Positions 9,459 to 17,663 of a stretch of DNA of 64,000 nucleotides are shown here, piece by piece. The position numbers and the translations under genes are program-made. Origin of the DNA: CAXBNB01 sp040151475 (GTDB lineage: Bacteria; Bacteroidota; Bacteroidia; Cytophagales; Cyclobacteriaceae). Where the stretch lies: NCBI RefSeq assembly GCF_040151475.1, contig NZ_JBDKWG010000122.1, positions 62,001 to 126,000 on the forward strand, written 5' to 3'. A model generated the notes under the pieces. That model worked only from the letters and a program-made list of their open reading frames with translations, made no database searches and was not told where the DNA came from. Every line of letters starts with the position of its first letter. Position 1 is the first letter of the stretch.

Positions 9459-9767
9459 ATGAAAAAAGTAGTTTTAATCCTTCCTGCAATTCTTTTGTTC
9501 TTTTCTATTGGTTATGGACAAACAAGAAATGGTCTAAAAGGCCCGGCTGCAAAAAATTACAAACCATGGAAAGACAAAAACAAGTCCCATGCAACTTTAG
9601 TAACATTTGATAAATCTGATAAGAAATTGATGGGGCCAGAGGCAAAAAATCACAAACCATGGGAAAATAAAGAGAAATTCCAGAGTGTGACTCTCGTCTC
9701 AACCGCTAATGATAAGAAAAAGCTAATGGGACCAGAGGCAAAAAATCACAAAGTTTGGCAAAATTAG
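9459..9767 (+). CDS. Small secreted protein with three GPxAKNxKxW repeats
   Basis: 102 residues from the ATG at 9459; an in-frame ATG at 9405 would place 18 charged residues before the signal peptide and is less likely. Residues 1-20 are a clear signal peptide (MKKVVLILPAILLFFSIGYG) ending before Gln21. The mature protein is Lys-rich and consists almost only of three repeats: LKGPAAKNYKPWKD (26-39), LMGPEAKNHKPWEN (57-70) and LMGPEAKNHKVWQN (89-102), spaced about 31 residues. I do not recognise the family. The invariant GP.AKN.K.W core, secretion and basic charge suggest a surface or matrix peptide, but no function is shown. It is preceded by a divergent methyltransferase and followed by a repeat-rich gap. 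Confidence 0.75.
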   Translation: MKKVVLILPAILLFFSIGYGQTRNGLKGPAAKNYKPWKDKNKSHATLVTFDKSDKKLMGPEAKNHKPWENKEKFQSVTLVSTANDKKKLMGPEAKNHKVWQN

Positions 9768-10105
9768 TCTGATAGCCTGAACCCGAGTTCGGTTTTATAA
9801 AGCTCTGTTTAATGGTTCATTGATAACACTAAACCGAGCTCGGTTCATTTATATTCAACCAAAAAGTGGTTGACAAGTATTACATGTTATATTGGAATTT
9901 ATTATAACTAAATTCCTCTCAATGTCGACAGACAGGCAAATTTAATAAGCAGATCCTGGGCGAAATGTATCTTTTGGTAGAGTTGGGGTATATTTTTCCA
10001 GCCTGTCTGCCGACATTGAGAATGACACATCCACGCACAATAGCAATCTCATCTCTTAATCATTCAAAACCAGCCTGATGTTTTTTCTCAAATCATAATA
10101 AGAAA
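9768..10105. other. Intergenic region with palindromes, no gene
   Basis: This 338-bp gap holds two small palindromes (9783-9792, CCGAGTTCGG; 9832-9845, AACCGAGCTCGGTT) and a long inverted repeat at 9917-10021 described separately. No open frame of interest or RNA gene is seen. The two short palindromes share the CCGAGnTCGG core and could be regulator sites or hairpins behind the small secreted protein gene. Confidence 0.6.
9917..10021. repeat. 21-bp inverted repeat with 63-bp spacer
   Basis: Arms at 9917-9937 (TCTCAATGTCGACAGACAGG plus C) and 10001-10021 are reverse complements with one mismatch. The core resembles the CCTGTCTGCCGACAGGCAGG type of intergenic repeats seen widely in Bacteroidota genomes. 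It carries no coding capacity. It could be a MITE-like remnant or fold into a long hairpin RNA. Confidence 0.75.
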
Positions 10106-11785
10106 CTATTGAAGTTTTTTATATCTAATTCTTTTAGGTTCAACATCCCCGAGACGCTTTCTTTTATTTTCTTCATATTCTGAAAATGGCCCCTCAAAAT
10201 AAGTCACCTGGCTGTCTCCTTCGAATGATAAAGTATGGGTACAAACCCTATCAAGAAACCAACGATCGTGAGAAATGATTACCGCACAACCACCAAAGTT
10301 TTCCAATGCTTCTTCCAAAGCCCTCAAAGTATTTACATCCAAATCATTGGTGGGCTCATCGAGCAACAGCACATTAGCACCTTTTTTCAGTGTAAGTGCC
10401 AGGTGTACTCTGTTTCTTTCTCCTCCGGATAGTACTCCCACTTTCTTTCCCTGATCAGATCCGTTGAAGTTAAACTTACTGACATAGGCTCGTGAATTAA
10501 TCTGTCTTCCACCAAGTTCTATTAATTCATTTCCTTCAGAAATAGCTTCCCAAACTGTTTTATCAGGATCAAGATCATCGTGCTCCTGATCCACGTAGGC
10601 AAGCTTCACTGTTGAACCTACATCGAATGTACCTGCATCAGGTTTTTCCTTTCCTGTAATCAGATTAAAAAGCGTTGTTTTACCAGCTCCATTGGGACCA
10701 ACAATACCAACTATACCACCTTGCGGTAGAGAAAAACTCAAATTTTCATAAAGCAATTTATCTCCAAATGATTTTGAAACACCAGTAGCTTCTATCACCT
10801 TCGAACCCAACCTTGGCCCGGCGGGAATAAACAACTCCAATTTCGCTTCTTTTTCATTTGCATTTTCACTCAGTAAATCATCGTAAGATTTCAACCTTGC
10901 TTTGGCTTTGACACCCCGGCCTTTAGGAGTCATCCTTACCCACTCCAACTCTCTCTGCAATGTCTTCTGTCTTTTGGATTCTGTTTTCTCTTCCTGAGCA
11001 AGTCTGTTTTGCTTTTGCTCCAGCCATGAAGAATAATTTCCTTTCCAGGGAATACCTTCTCCCCGATCCAATTCCAAAATCCATCCGGCTACATTATCCA
11101 GAAAGTATCGATCGTGAGTCACAGCTATCACTGTACCTTTATACTGCTTCAAATGCTGCTCCAACCAATGTACCGATTCTGCATCAAGGTGGTTAGTCGG
11201 CTCATCCAGAAGCAATACATCCGGTTCCTGAAGCAGGAGTCTGCACAGTGCCACCCTTCTCTTTTCTCCTCCGGATAAATTAGCAATTTTAGCATCACCG
11301 GGAGGAGTTCTGAGTGCATCCATTGCCCTTTCCAATCTTGAGTCAAGTTCCCAGGCATTATTTGCATCTAGTTTTTCCTGTACTTTGGCTTGATCCTGAA
11401 TTAGCTTATCCATTTTATCAGGATCTTCCAGTATCTCAGGGTCACCAAATTTCGCATTGATATCTTCAAACTGCTTCAACAAATCAACAATCTCCTGAAC
11501 ACCTTCTTCTACACACTCTTTCACAGTTTTACCAGGATCTAACTGCGGCTCTTGTTCCAAAAGACCAATGCTATAATCTTTAGAGAACACAACTTCACCC
11601 CTTATAGCAGTATCCAACCCGGCAATAATTTTCAATAATGAGGATTTACCTGAACCATTCAATCCAAGTACTCCTATTTTAGCTCCATAAAAAAATGATA
11701 AATAAATGTTTTTGAGAACCTGTTTTTGAGGAGGGTAAATTTTACTTACTCCCGACATTGAAAAAATTATTTTTTCGTCACTCAT
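10106..11785 (-). CDS. ettA: Energy-dependent translational throttle protein (ABC-F ATPase)
   Basis: 559 residues with two ABC nucleotide-binding domains and no membrane segment, the ABC-F layout. First domain: Walker A GLNGSGKSSLLK (about 41-52), signature LSGGEKRRVALCR, Walker B VLLLDEPTNHLD. Second domain: GPNGAGKTTLFN, LSGGERNRVHLAL, VLLLDEPTNDLD. The linker and arm insertions and length match EttA, which binds the ribosomal E site and gates the first peptide bond according to ATP/ADP. The C-terminal YEENKRKRLGDVEPKRIRYKKL tail is also EttA-like. It is divergent from the DUF349 gene. Confidence 0.95.
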   Translation of the reverse strand: MSDEKIIFSMSGVSKIYPPQKQVLKNIYLSFFYGAKIGVLGLNGSGKSSLLKIIAGLDTAIRGEVVFSKDYSIGLLEQEPQLDPGKTVKECVEEGVQEIVDLLKQFEDINAKFGDPEILEDPDKMDKLIQDQAKVQEKLDANNAWELDSRLERAMDALRTPPGDAKIANLSGGEKRRVALCRLLLQEPDVLLLDEPTNHLDAESVHWLEQHLKQYKGTVIAVTHDRYFLDNVAGWILELDRGEGIPWKGNYSSWLEQKQNRLAQEEKTESKRQKTLQRELEWVRMTPKGRGVKAKARLKSYDDLLSENANEKEAKLELFIPAGPRLGSKVIEATGVSKSFGDKLLYENLSFSLPQGGIVGIVGPNGAGKTTLFNLITGKEKPDAGTFDVGSTVKLAYVDQEHDDLDPDKTVWEAISEGNELIELGGRQINSRAYVSKFNFNGSDQGKKVGVLSGGERNRVHLALTLKKGANVLLLDEPTNDLDVNTLRALEEALENFGGCAVIISHDRWFLDRVCTHTLSFEGDSQVTYFEGPFSEYEENKRKRLGDVEPKRIRYKKLQ

Positions 11786-11898
11786 TTGTTAGATTATTAT
11801 TTTTTGACTTTTGATTACTGCAATAAAAACACCTGAAAAAGGAAATATTGAAACCATTTTGGTAATATTTTCTTAATTGACAAATATGCTAAAAATAT

Positions 11899-11927
11899 TT
11901 TGTCTTTATGATGAATTCGTAAATTTG
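11899..11927 (+). promoter_or_regulatory. Bacteroidota-type promoter of the DUF349 gene
   Basis: A -33 TTTG at 11899-11902 and a -7 TAAATTTG at 11920-11927 with a 17-bp spacer fit the Bacteroidota sigma factor consensus TTTG/TAnnTTTG. The start of transcription would fall near 11933, leaving a leader of only about 15 bases before the TTG start at 11949. Confidence 0.6.
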
Positions 11928-11948
11928 CACCCTCATAAAAATGATTGA

Positions 11949-13238
11949 TTGAAATTGGCTGAAAAAGAGATTCCATACGGTTTTATCCAAGACAATAAAA
12001 TATTCAGAACAGGTGTAAATGGGGGTAATCCGATAGTACTAAGGGATTGTTCGGAAGAAAGCAAACTGACAGTCATCAAAGAACTTGAAGAGGCTTATAA
12101 AAAATTCCTGTCAGAGTTTATTCAAATCGAAAATCGCATACTAGGCACAGAAAACAAAGGGTCTTTTTTGGCAAAATTGATCAACTTAAAAGATCGACTC
12201 CAAACACATAGCGGACTGGGAGACTATGATTCCATTTTCAATAAAATTACTTTATATGAAAATCAAATTGAAGACCTGATACAAAGTAATAGAAAAAGGA
12301 ATACAGAGATCAAGCAGGCTTTAATTCTGGAATTAGAACAAGCTTTGAAAAACAATGACTTCCACGAAGCTGGGGTAACTATCAAAGACATAAGAACGAG
12401 GTGGATCAAAACAGGTAATGCTGAAGATTCTGTCAACAAAGAATTAGAGAACCGTTTTTCTGAAATGACTCAATCATTTTTTGATAAACGCCAATCGTTT
12501 TTTGATGACAAAAAGAAGCTGACGGATTCTCGTATAAACAAATACGATTCTGTAATCTCAGAGCTTGAAGAAATAATCAGGAGTAAGGACTTACACAAAC
12601 ATACCAGCAAAGTATCTCAGCTACAAAAGGACTGGCAAACAATAGGGCACGTACCCATCAAAGAGTACAAGGTTAGAAATGAAAAATATTGGAGTCTTTG
12701 CAAAGAGTTTTATAAGGATCTTAAAGTTGACAGGCAGAAATCAGCAGTCAAAGAGGATGTTAAAGGCAATTTAAAACTCAAACAAGCCATCATTGAGCAG
12801 TTTCAGGAGCTGGAAAAAAAGTCACTTCATCAGGATACCAAACTTTCGGTAGAAACCGCCAAAAAAATGTGGAAATCAATAGGAAGAGTACCAAAAGATC
12901 AAGTGGAGGTTTTAAACAAATCTTACCTTAGCGCACTCGACTCTATTTCTGAAAAAGCATTTATTTTTCAATTAGCCAACCGAAAATTTAAGGGTTTTGT
13001 AAAAAAGGATGTTGAAGAAAGAAACAAATTGCTAAATAGGTTGGTTAAGGAGTTATTGACTAGAGACAAAAGTGAACTGGAAACCTTCAAAATGAACTTA
13101 GACAATATGCATGTAAATAAAGGATCGTTTGTTGACATGCTAGAGAAAAAATTGCAAAATCAAGAAAAGAGAGTCTTAGCAAAAAAGTCTATTTTGAAGG
13201 AATTGCAATTTAAAAAAACAGAAGGTTCAAAGAAGTAA
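11949..13238 (+). CDS. DUF349 domain-containing protein
   Basis: 429 residues, highly charged and mostly helical. It has an N-terminal IPYGFIQDNKIFRTG segment followed by several ~75-residue DUF349 units marked by a conserved Trp (TRWIKTGN; KDWQTIGHVP; KMWKSIGRVP). Such proteins are common in Bacteroidota as long coiled rods of unknown role. An in-frame TGA at 11946-11948 directly precedes the frame, so the start must be the TTG at 11949 or the TTG at 11955. A three-codon ATG ATT GAT TGA frame at 11941-11952 overlaps the TTG start. A sequencing or real frameshift at the very 5' end is the alternative. Confidence 0.8.
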   Translation: MKLAEKEIPYGFIQDNKIFRTGVNGGNPIVLRDCSEESKLTVIKELEEAYKKFLSEFIQIENRILGTENKGSFLAKLINLKDRLQTHSGLGDYDSIFNKITLYENQIEDLIQSNRKRNTEIKQALILELEQALKNNDFHEAGVTIKDIRTRWIKTGNAEDSVNKELENRFSEMTQSFFDKRQSFFDDKKKLTDSRINKYDSVISELEEIIRSKDLHKHTSKVSQLQKDWQTIGHVPIKEYKVRNEKYWSLCKEFYKDLKVDRQKSAVKEDVKGNLKLKQAIIEQFQELEKKSLHQDTKLSVETAKKMWKSIGRVPKDQVEVLNKSYLSALDSISEKAFIFQLANRKFKGFVKKDVEERNKLLNRLVKELLTRDKSELETFKMNLDNMHVNKGSFVDMLEKKLQNQEKRVLAKKSILKELQFKKTEGSKK

Positions 13239-13350
13239 GTTTCCTCAACACACTCAATTTTGTCAAAAAGTCTGTCTATATTAAGCTATCAGAATAAAAT
13301 CAGACTTGCATCTGGCAATATTTCAGACTCTGAATAAAAATAGAAATTTG

Positions 13351-13380
13351 TTTGATTTGACAATATAAAATATATTTTTG
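13351..13380 (+). promoter_or_regulatory. Promoter of the DUF2795 gene
   Basis: TTTG at 13351-13354 and TATTTTTG at 13373-13380 are separated by 18 bp and match the Bacteroidota consensus. The expected transcription start near 13386 gives a leader of ~33 bases that contains a strong AAAGGAGGG Shine-Dalgarno site. Confidence 0.65.
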
Positions 13381-13418
13381 CAGGATTATTGAAAAACACG
13401 TAAAAGGAGGGTAATAAT

Positions 13419-13640
13419 ATGTACTGGACATTAGAATTAGCGTCATATCTCGAGGATGCACCTTGGCCTGCTTCAAAGGATGAATTGATTGATTATTCAA
13501 TTAGATCCGGAGCTCCACTGGAGGTAGTTGAGAACCTTCAGGAATTAGAAGATGACGGTCAGCCTTATGAAAATATTGAAGAAATCTGGCCTGATTATCC
13601 TACTAAAGAAGATTTCTTCTTTAATGAGGATGAATACTAA
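13419..13640 (+). CDS. DUF2795 domain-containing small protein
   Basis: 73 residues, very acidic. The sequence YLEDAPWPASKDELIDYS followed by GAPLEVVENLQELEDDGQPY is the DUF2795 fold, a small helical domain of unknown molecular role kept as a stand-alone protein across Bacteroidota. An AAAGGAGGG ribosome binding site lies 9-10 bases before the ATG, unusual for this phylum, where initiation usually lacks a Shine-Dalgarno contact, and suggests high translation. It is monocistronic with its own promoter and a strong terminator. Confidence 0.88.
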   Translation: MYWTLELASYLEDAPWPASKDELIDYSIRSGAPLEVVENLQELEDDGQPYENIEEIWPDYPTKEDFFFNEDEY

Positions 13641-13658
13641 TAAAAAATTAAGCATACC

Positions 13659-13692
13659 AAAAGCCTTTTCTGACCTGGAAAAGGCTTTTTTT
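13659..13692 (+). terminator. Rho-independent terminator of the DUF2795 gene
   Basis: Perfect 12-bp stem AAAAGCCTTTTC / GAAAAGGCTTTT with a 7-base loop, followed by a run of T on the plus strand. It lies between convergent genes and touches the ispD stop codon, so it may act on both strands. Confidence 0.85.
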
Positions 13693-14353
13693 ATTTCAAT
13701 AAAGATTCTGCAAACAACAAATCATCCTTTGTTGTAATTTTGATATTGGTATAATCTCCATCTATCAGGTGTATTTTCACACCACTATTTTCTAATACTC
13801 CGGCATCATCAGTAAAGTCAGAATGCTTAGCCCTGTCAAAGGCACTTTTAATTAAAGATGACTTAAAAGTTTGTGGTGTCTGTATTGATCGGTAAGCATT
13901 ACGATCTACAGACCTGTTGCCGTTCTCACTTATTTTCCTGATTGATTCTTTTAATTTTACTGATGTTACCGCATTTCCAAAAACAGAAGCTTCGTCAAAA
14001 GATTGAATAATGATTTCTTTACAAACAAGAGGACGAACTCCATCATGAATGGCGACTAAACTATCTTCTGAAACCAGGTTTAGTCCATTTTTCACAGAAT
14101 CAAATCTTGTTTCACCTCCTCCTACTATTTTGTGGACAATACCAAAGGAATACTCCTCCTTGAGCAATTCCCAGGTTTTAATTTGATCTGAAGGAAGCAC
14201 CAATATAATCTGAAGATCAGGTATGGCTTCATGAAATGCCTCCAAAGTATGCATTAATACCGGCTTTTGTGCTAAAATTAAAAACTGCTTAGGCACATCC
14301 ATCCCCATCCTTATCCCTCTGCCTCCTGCTACTATTATTGCGTATTTATTCAT
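13691..14353 (-). CDS. ispD: 2-C-methyl-D-erythritol 4-phosphate cytidylyltransferase
   Basis: 220 residues, normal for IspD. The nucleotide-binding N-terminus AIIVAGGRGIRMGMDVPKQF (residues 5-24) has the GxGxRM...PKQ signature, and the HDGVRPLV motif and the C-terminal TDDAGVLE block are present. It catalyses CTP plus MEP to CDP-ME, the third MEP-pathway step, and pairs with the ispG gene at 41.7 kb. It follows queA on the same strand after a terminator, so it probably has its own promoter in the 50 bases in between or depends on read-through. Confidence 0.94.
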   Translation of the reverse strand: MNKYAIIVAGGRGIRMGMDVPKQFLILAQKPVLMHTLEAFHEAIPDLQIILVLPSDQIKTWELLKEEYSFGIVHKIVGGGETRFDSVKNGLNLVSEDSLVAIHDGVRPLVCKEIIIQSFDEASVFGNAVTSVKLKESIRKISENGNRSVDRNAYRSIQTPQTFKSSLIKSAFDRAKHSDFTDDAGVLENSGVKIHLIDGDYTNIKITTKDDLLFAESLLK

Positions 14354-14397
14354 TTCATTGATTCTACTCGATGCTGCAATTTATGAACTAAGGGCAC

Positions 14398-14431
14398 AAA
14401 AAAAAACTTCAACCAGAAGGCCGAAGTTTTT
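14398..14431 (-). terminator. Terminator after queA
   Basis: On the minus strand a 9-bp stem AAAAACTTC/GAAGTTTTT (14402-14410 with 14423-14431) with a 12-base loop is followed by a run of ten T. It separates queA from ispD. Confidence 0.75.
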
Positions 14432-14453
14432 ACTGAATCTATTTTTTCTGTTT

Positions 14454-15500
14454 TTAGATAATCAACATAGCATCTCCATAAGAAAAGAATCTGTACTTTT
14501 CTTTGATGGCAACCTGATAGGCTTCTTGTACCAATTCAAAACCTCCAAAAGCACTTACGTTCATCAATAGTGTGGATTGAGGTAAGTGGAAATTAGTAAT
14601 CAGCCCTTTACATATTTTAAACTCAAAAGGAGGGAATAAAAACTTGTCTGTCCAACCCTCATTTGCTTTCAATCGTCCATTAGCAGAAACTGATGACTCC
14701 AATGTGCGCAAAACAGTTGTTCCTACAGCAATTACTTTCTTTTTCTCTTCCAACTTCTCATTTACCAACCTGGCCGTAGTTTCAGGGACAATATAATTCT
14801 CCGAATCCATTTTGTGCTTAGTGAGATCTTCTACATCCACAGACCTAAAAGAACCCAATCCAATATGCAAAGTAATTGGGCTCACATCCACACCTTTCAA
14901 TTCCAATCTTTTTAGCAAGTGCCTGGTAAAGTGCATTCCTGCAGAAGGTGCCGATACAGCTCCAATCTTATCAGCATAAATTGTCTGAAAACGCTCTTTA
15001 TCTTCCGGCTCTGCCTTTCTTTGAATTTCTCTTGGAACTGGTGTTTCCCCTAACTCATCAATGGCTTTGTAAAATTCCTCGTTAGTGCCGTCAAACAAAA
15101 AACGAATAGTCCTTCCTCTGGAAGTAGTATTGTCGATTACCTCAGCTACCAAATCACCCTCCCCAAAATATAATTTATTTCCAACTCTGATTTTTCTGGC
15201 CGGATCTACCAATACATCCCAAAGGAAAAGTTCTTTATTCAGTTCCCTCAATAAAAAAACTTCAATTTTTGCACCTGTCTTTTCTTTATTACCGTATAGC
15301 CTTGCAGGAAAAACTTTTGTATCGTTAGTGATCATGGCATCACCTTCATCCATGTAATCAATTATATCCTTGAAAACCTTATGTTCTATCTTACCTGAAT
15401 CTTTATGGACTACCATCAGACGAGATTCGTCTCTATTTTCAGTTGGATATAAAGCTAGAAGACCTGGCGGCAGGTCAAATTTGAACTCGGATAATTTCAT
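14454..15500 (-). CDS. queA: S-adenosylmethionine:tRNA ribosyltransferase-isomerase
   Basis: 348 residues, the family length. MKLSEFKFDLPPGLLALYP is the classic QueA start, and the SAPSAGMHFT, THKMDSENY and FHLPQSTLLMLV-type (FHLPQSTLLMNVSAF) motifs are all visible. The enzyme transfers and isomerises the ribosyl part of SAM onto preQ1 in tRNA anticodons to form epoxyqueuosine. No other queuosine genes are nearby. Confidence 0.96.
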   Translation of the reverse strand: MKLSEFKFDLPPGLLALYPTENRDESRLMVVHKDSGKIEHKVFKDIIDYMDEGDAMITNDTKVFPARLYGNKEKTGAKIEVFLLRELNKELFLWDVLVDPARKIRVGNKLYFGEGDLVAEVIDNTTSRGRTIRFLFDGTNEEFYKAIDELGETPVPREIQRKAEPEDKERFQTIYADKIGAVSAPSAGMHFTRHLLKRLELKGVDVSPITLHIGLGSFRSVDVEDLTKHKMDSENYIVPETTARLVNEKLEEKKKVIAVGTTVLRTLESSVSANGRLKANEGWTDKFLFPPFEFKICKGLITNFHLPQSTLLMNVSAFGGFELVQEAYQVAIKEKYRFFSYGDAMLII

Positions 15501-15571
15501 TCGTTATTAATTAAATTACGTAGTAGGGAAGAAATATTTATGAAAATATTGTTAGTTGAATCATTAACTTG

Positions 15572-15579
15572 CAAAAGTA
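15572..15579 (-). promoter_or_regulatory. Probable -7 box upstream of queA
   Basis: Read on the minus strand this is TACTTTTG, matching TAnnTTTG, about 70 bp before the queA start codon. No convincing -33 TTG is seen at the expected spacing. Confidence 0.4.
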
Positions 15580-15695
15580 TTTTCATAATCAGTTTTGAAT
15601 GTGAAATTGGTTGATTCTATACTGGATTAAAAATTAGTGTGCAAAATTAGTAAAATGTAACTATAAAGTTTAGGTGTAATTAAAATATTTCAACA

Positions 15696-16949
15696 ATGAA
15701 AATATTCAGACTGGTTTTGGAGAGTTTTAGATTTGCCTGGCAAGCCCTAAAAGCCAATCTATTGAGGACAACTTTATCTCTTTTAGGAGTCACTGTTGGT
15801 ATTTTTGCAATTATAGCCGTGTTTACTTTAGTTGATTCATTGGAAAGAAGTATCAATAAAAGTTTTGATTTTTTAGGGTCTGATAATATTAATGTTGAAA
15901 AATGGCCTTACTCTTTTGGAGGTGGCCAATATCCATGGTGGAAATACCTGAACAGGCCTTACCCAACCTATGATGAGTATAAATTTTTATCTAAAAATGC
16001 CAACAACCAATCAGGAATTACAATTTTTGCAAGCAAAGGAGGCGTAACTGTTAAAAACAAAAACAGCAGTAGTGGGGGCATAAGTATAGTTGGGGCTTCT
16101 TATGGGCACAACACTGTATATGATATACCTATCGAAACAGGCCGTTTTTTCAGTATTCAGGAAACAGAAAACGCTGTAAATGTGGCTATAGCGGGAAACC
16201 GACTGGTAAAAGAACTGTTTCCTTTTCAATCTCCCCTGGGACAGGAAATCAAAATAAAAGGACTGAAATACACCATAATAGGTACTCTTAAAGAAGAAGG
16301 TGAAAGTTTCATAGGTACCCCAAGCAATGATGACAATATTTACATTCCTTATAAAAGTTTTACCAAATTGTACTATGTAGGCAGAAAATATGGAATAGGT
16401 TCTTCAATCAGTTTGAAAGGAAAAAAAGATGATCCGGGATTGTTTAAACTAGAAGGGGAATTAAGAGGCTTAATGCGTGGCAGAAGGGGGCTTAAACCAA
16501 AGGAAGATGATGATTTTGCGTTGAACAAGCCGGAAGCACTAAGTAATTTTATTGGAAACACATTTGATATACTAGGTATTGCCGGAGCAATCATTGGTAG
16601 CTTTTCCATACTGGTGGGAGGTTTTGGAATTGCCAATATAATGTTTGTATCCGTAAGAGAAAGAACGAACATTATCGGAATTCAAAAGTCATTGGGAGCT
16701 AAAAATTATTTCATTCTTTACCAGTTTCTCTTTGAATCTGTTTTCCTAAGCCTTCTAGGTGGTTTAATTGGTTTGGCAATGGTCTATTTACTTACTTTCC
16801 TGCAATTGGGATCTCTGGAACTGGTAATGACTGCTAAAAATATAGTCATAGGGTTAGGAGTATCTTGTTTTATTGGAATTCTATCCGGAATAATTCCTGC
16901 TGCTATGGCTGCAAGACTAGACCCTGTAATTGCCATAAGAACAAATTAA
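15696..16949 (+). CDS. MacB-type ABC transporter permease
   Basis: 417 residues: N-terminal membrane helix (NLLRTTLSLLGVTVGIFAIIAVFTLVDSL), a ~240-residue periplasmic MacB_PCD-like domain, and three C-terminal helices of the FtsX fold, with GFGIANIMFVSVRERTNIIG at the start of the FtsX region and RLDPVIAIR at the end. Members work with a LolD/MacB-like ATPase to move lipoproteins, peptides or signals by mechanotransmission across the periplasm. No ATPase gene is adjacent; a candidate of the right family lies at 30.3 kb but is not linked. The gene ends 6 bp before the converging pth. Confidence 0.88.
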   Translation: MKIFRLVLESFRFAWQALKANLLRTTLSLLGVTVGIFAIIAVFTLVDSLERSINKSFDFLGSDNINVEKWPYSFGGGQYPWWKYLNRPYPTYDEYKFLSKNANNQSGITIFASKGGVTVKNKNSSSGGISIVGASYGHNTVYDIPIETGRFFSIQETENAVNVAIAGNRLVKELFPFQSPLGQEIKIKGLKYTIIGTLKEEGESFIGTPSNDDNIYIPYKSFTKLYYVGRKYGIGSSISLKGKKDDPGLFKLEGELRGLMRGRRGLKPKEDDDFALNKPEALSNFIGNTFDILGIAGAIIGSFSILVGGFGIANIMFVSVRERTNIIGIQKSLGAKNYFILYQFLFESVFLSLLGGLIGLAMVYLLTFLQLGSLELVMTAKNIVIGLGVSCFIGILSGIIPAAMAARLDPVIAIRTN

Positions 16950-16955
16950 TACACA

Positions 16956-17516
16956 CTATTCGTTGTAAAAATTCATAGTACGTTCAATTCCAATTGAGCA
17001 AAACGACAAGATCATTTCACATGCTTTGTCGATACGTTCTGTGATATTGGCCATCTGATCCTGATCAAAATTACTAAGCACAAAATCTACCTGCTTTCCT
17101 TTAGCAAAGTCATTTCCTACTCCAAACCTCAATCTGGCGTAATCATTTCCACCTAGTATCTGTTCTATGTTTTTAAGCCCATTATGCCCTGCATTACTTC
17201 CTTTCGCTCTCATCCTAAGTTTTCCAAAAGGAAGAGCGATATCATCAGTTACAACCAGTACATTTTCTTTGGAGATTTTCAATTCTTTCATCCAGTAGTT
17301 CACTGCCTTGCCACTCAGGTTCATATATGTAGTTGGCTTTATCAAATGGATTGCTCTGCCTTTGTGTTTAAAATCCGCAACATACGCAAGTCGGTCATGC
17401 TCAAATTTCCCATCAAATTTATCGATCAAACGATCCAACACCAGAAATCCTATGTTGTGTCTGGTCAACTCATACTCAGTACCAATATTTCCCAATCCGG
17501 CTATCAGGTATTTCAT
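16956..17516 (-). CDS. pth: Peptidyl-tRNA hydrolase
   Basis: 186 residues. The start MKYLIAGLGNIGTEYELTRH contains the conserved Asn (GLGN) and catalytic His of RHN, the VTDDIALPFGKLR motif carries the catalytic Asp, and GSNAGHNGLKNI matches the tRNA-binding block. It releases peptidyl-tRNA that drops off ribosomes. It is the last gene of a pth-rplY-prs run on the minus strand, an order kept in many bacteria, although a terminator lies between rplY and pth. Confidence 0.95.
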   Translation of the reverse strand: MKYLIAGLGNIGTEYELTRHNIGFLVLDRLIDKFDGKFEHDRLAYVADFKHKGRAIHLIKPTTYMNLSGKAVNYWMKELKISKENVLVVTDDIALPFGKLRMRAKGSNAGHNGLKNIEQILGGNDYARLRFGVGNDFAKGKQVDFVLSNFDQDQMANITERIDKACEMILSFCSIGIERTMNFYNE

Positions 17517-17611
17517 ATTTTATTATTATAGAGTCTAATTCCATGTAGTTGTAAAAGAAAATATTCAATGACTTTATCTACCAAAAATAATTCCCTCTGT
17601 TAAAACCAAAA

Positions 17612-17638
17612 AATCCTGCCCATATAATGAGCAGGATT
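17612..17638 (-). terminator. Terminator after rplY
   Basis: Stem AATCCTGC/GCAGGATT with an 11-base loop. On the minus strand GCAGGATT runs directly into TTTT. It stands between rplY and pth. Confidence 0.65.
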
Positions 17639-17663
17639 TATAATAACTATTTTTAAAGAAAGC

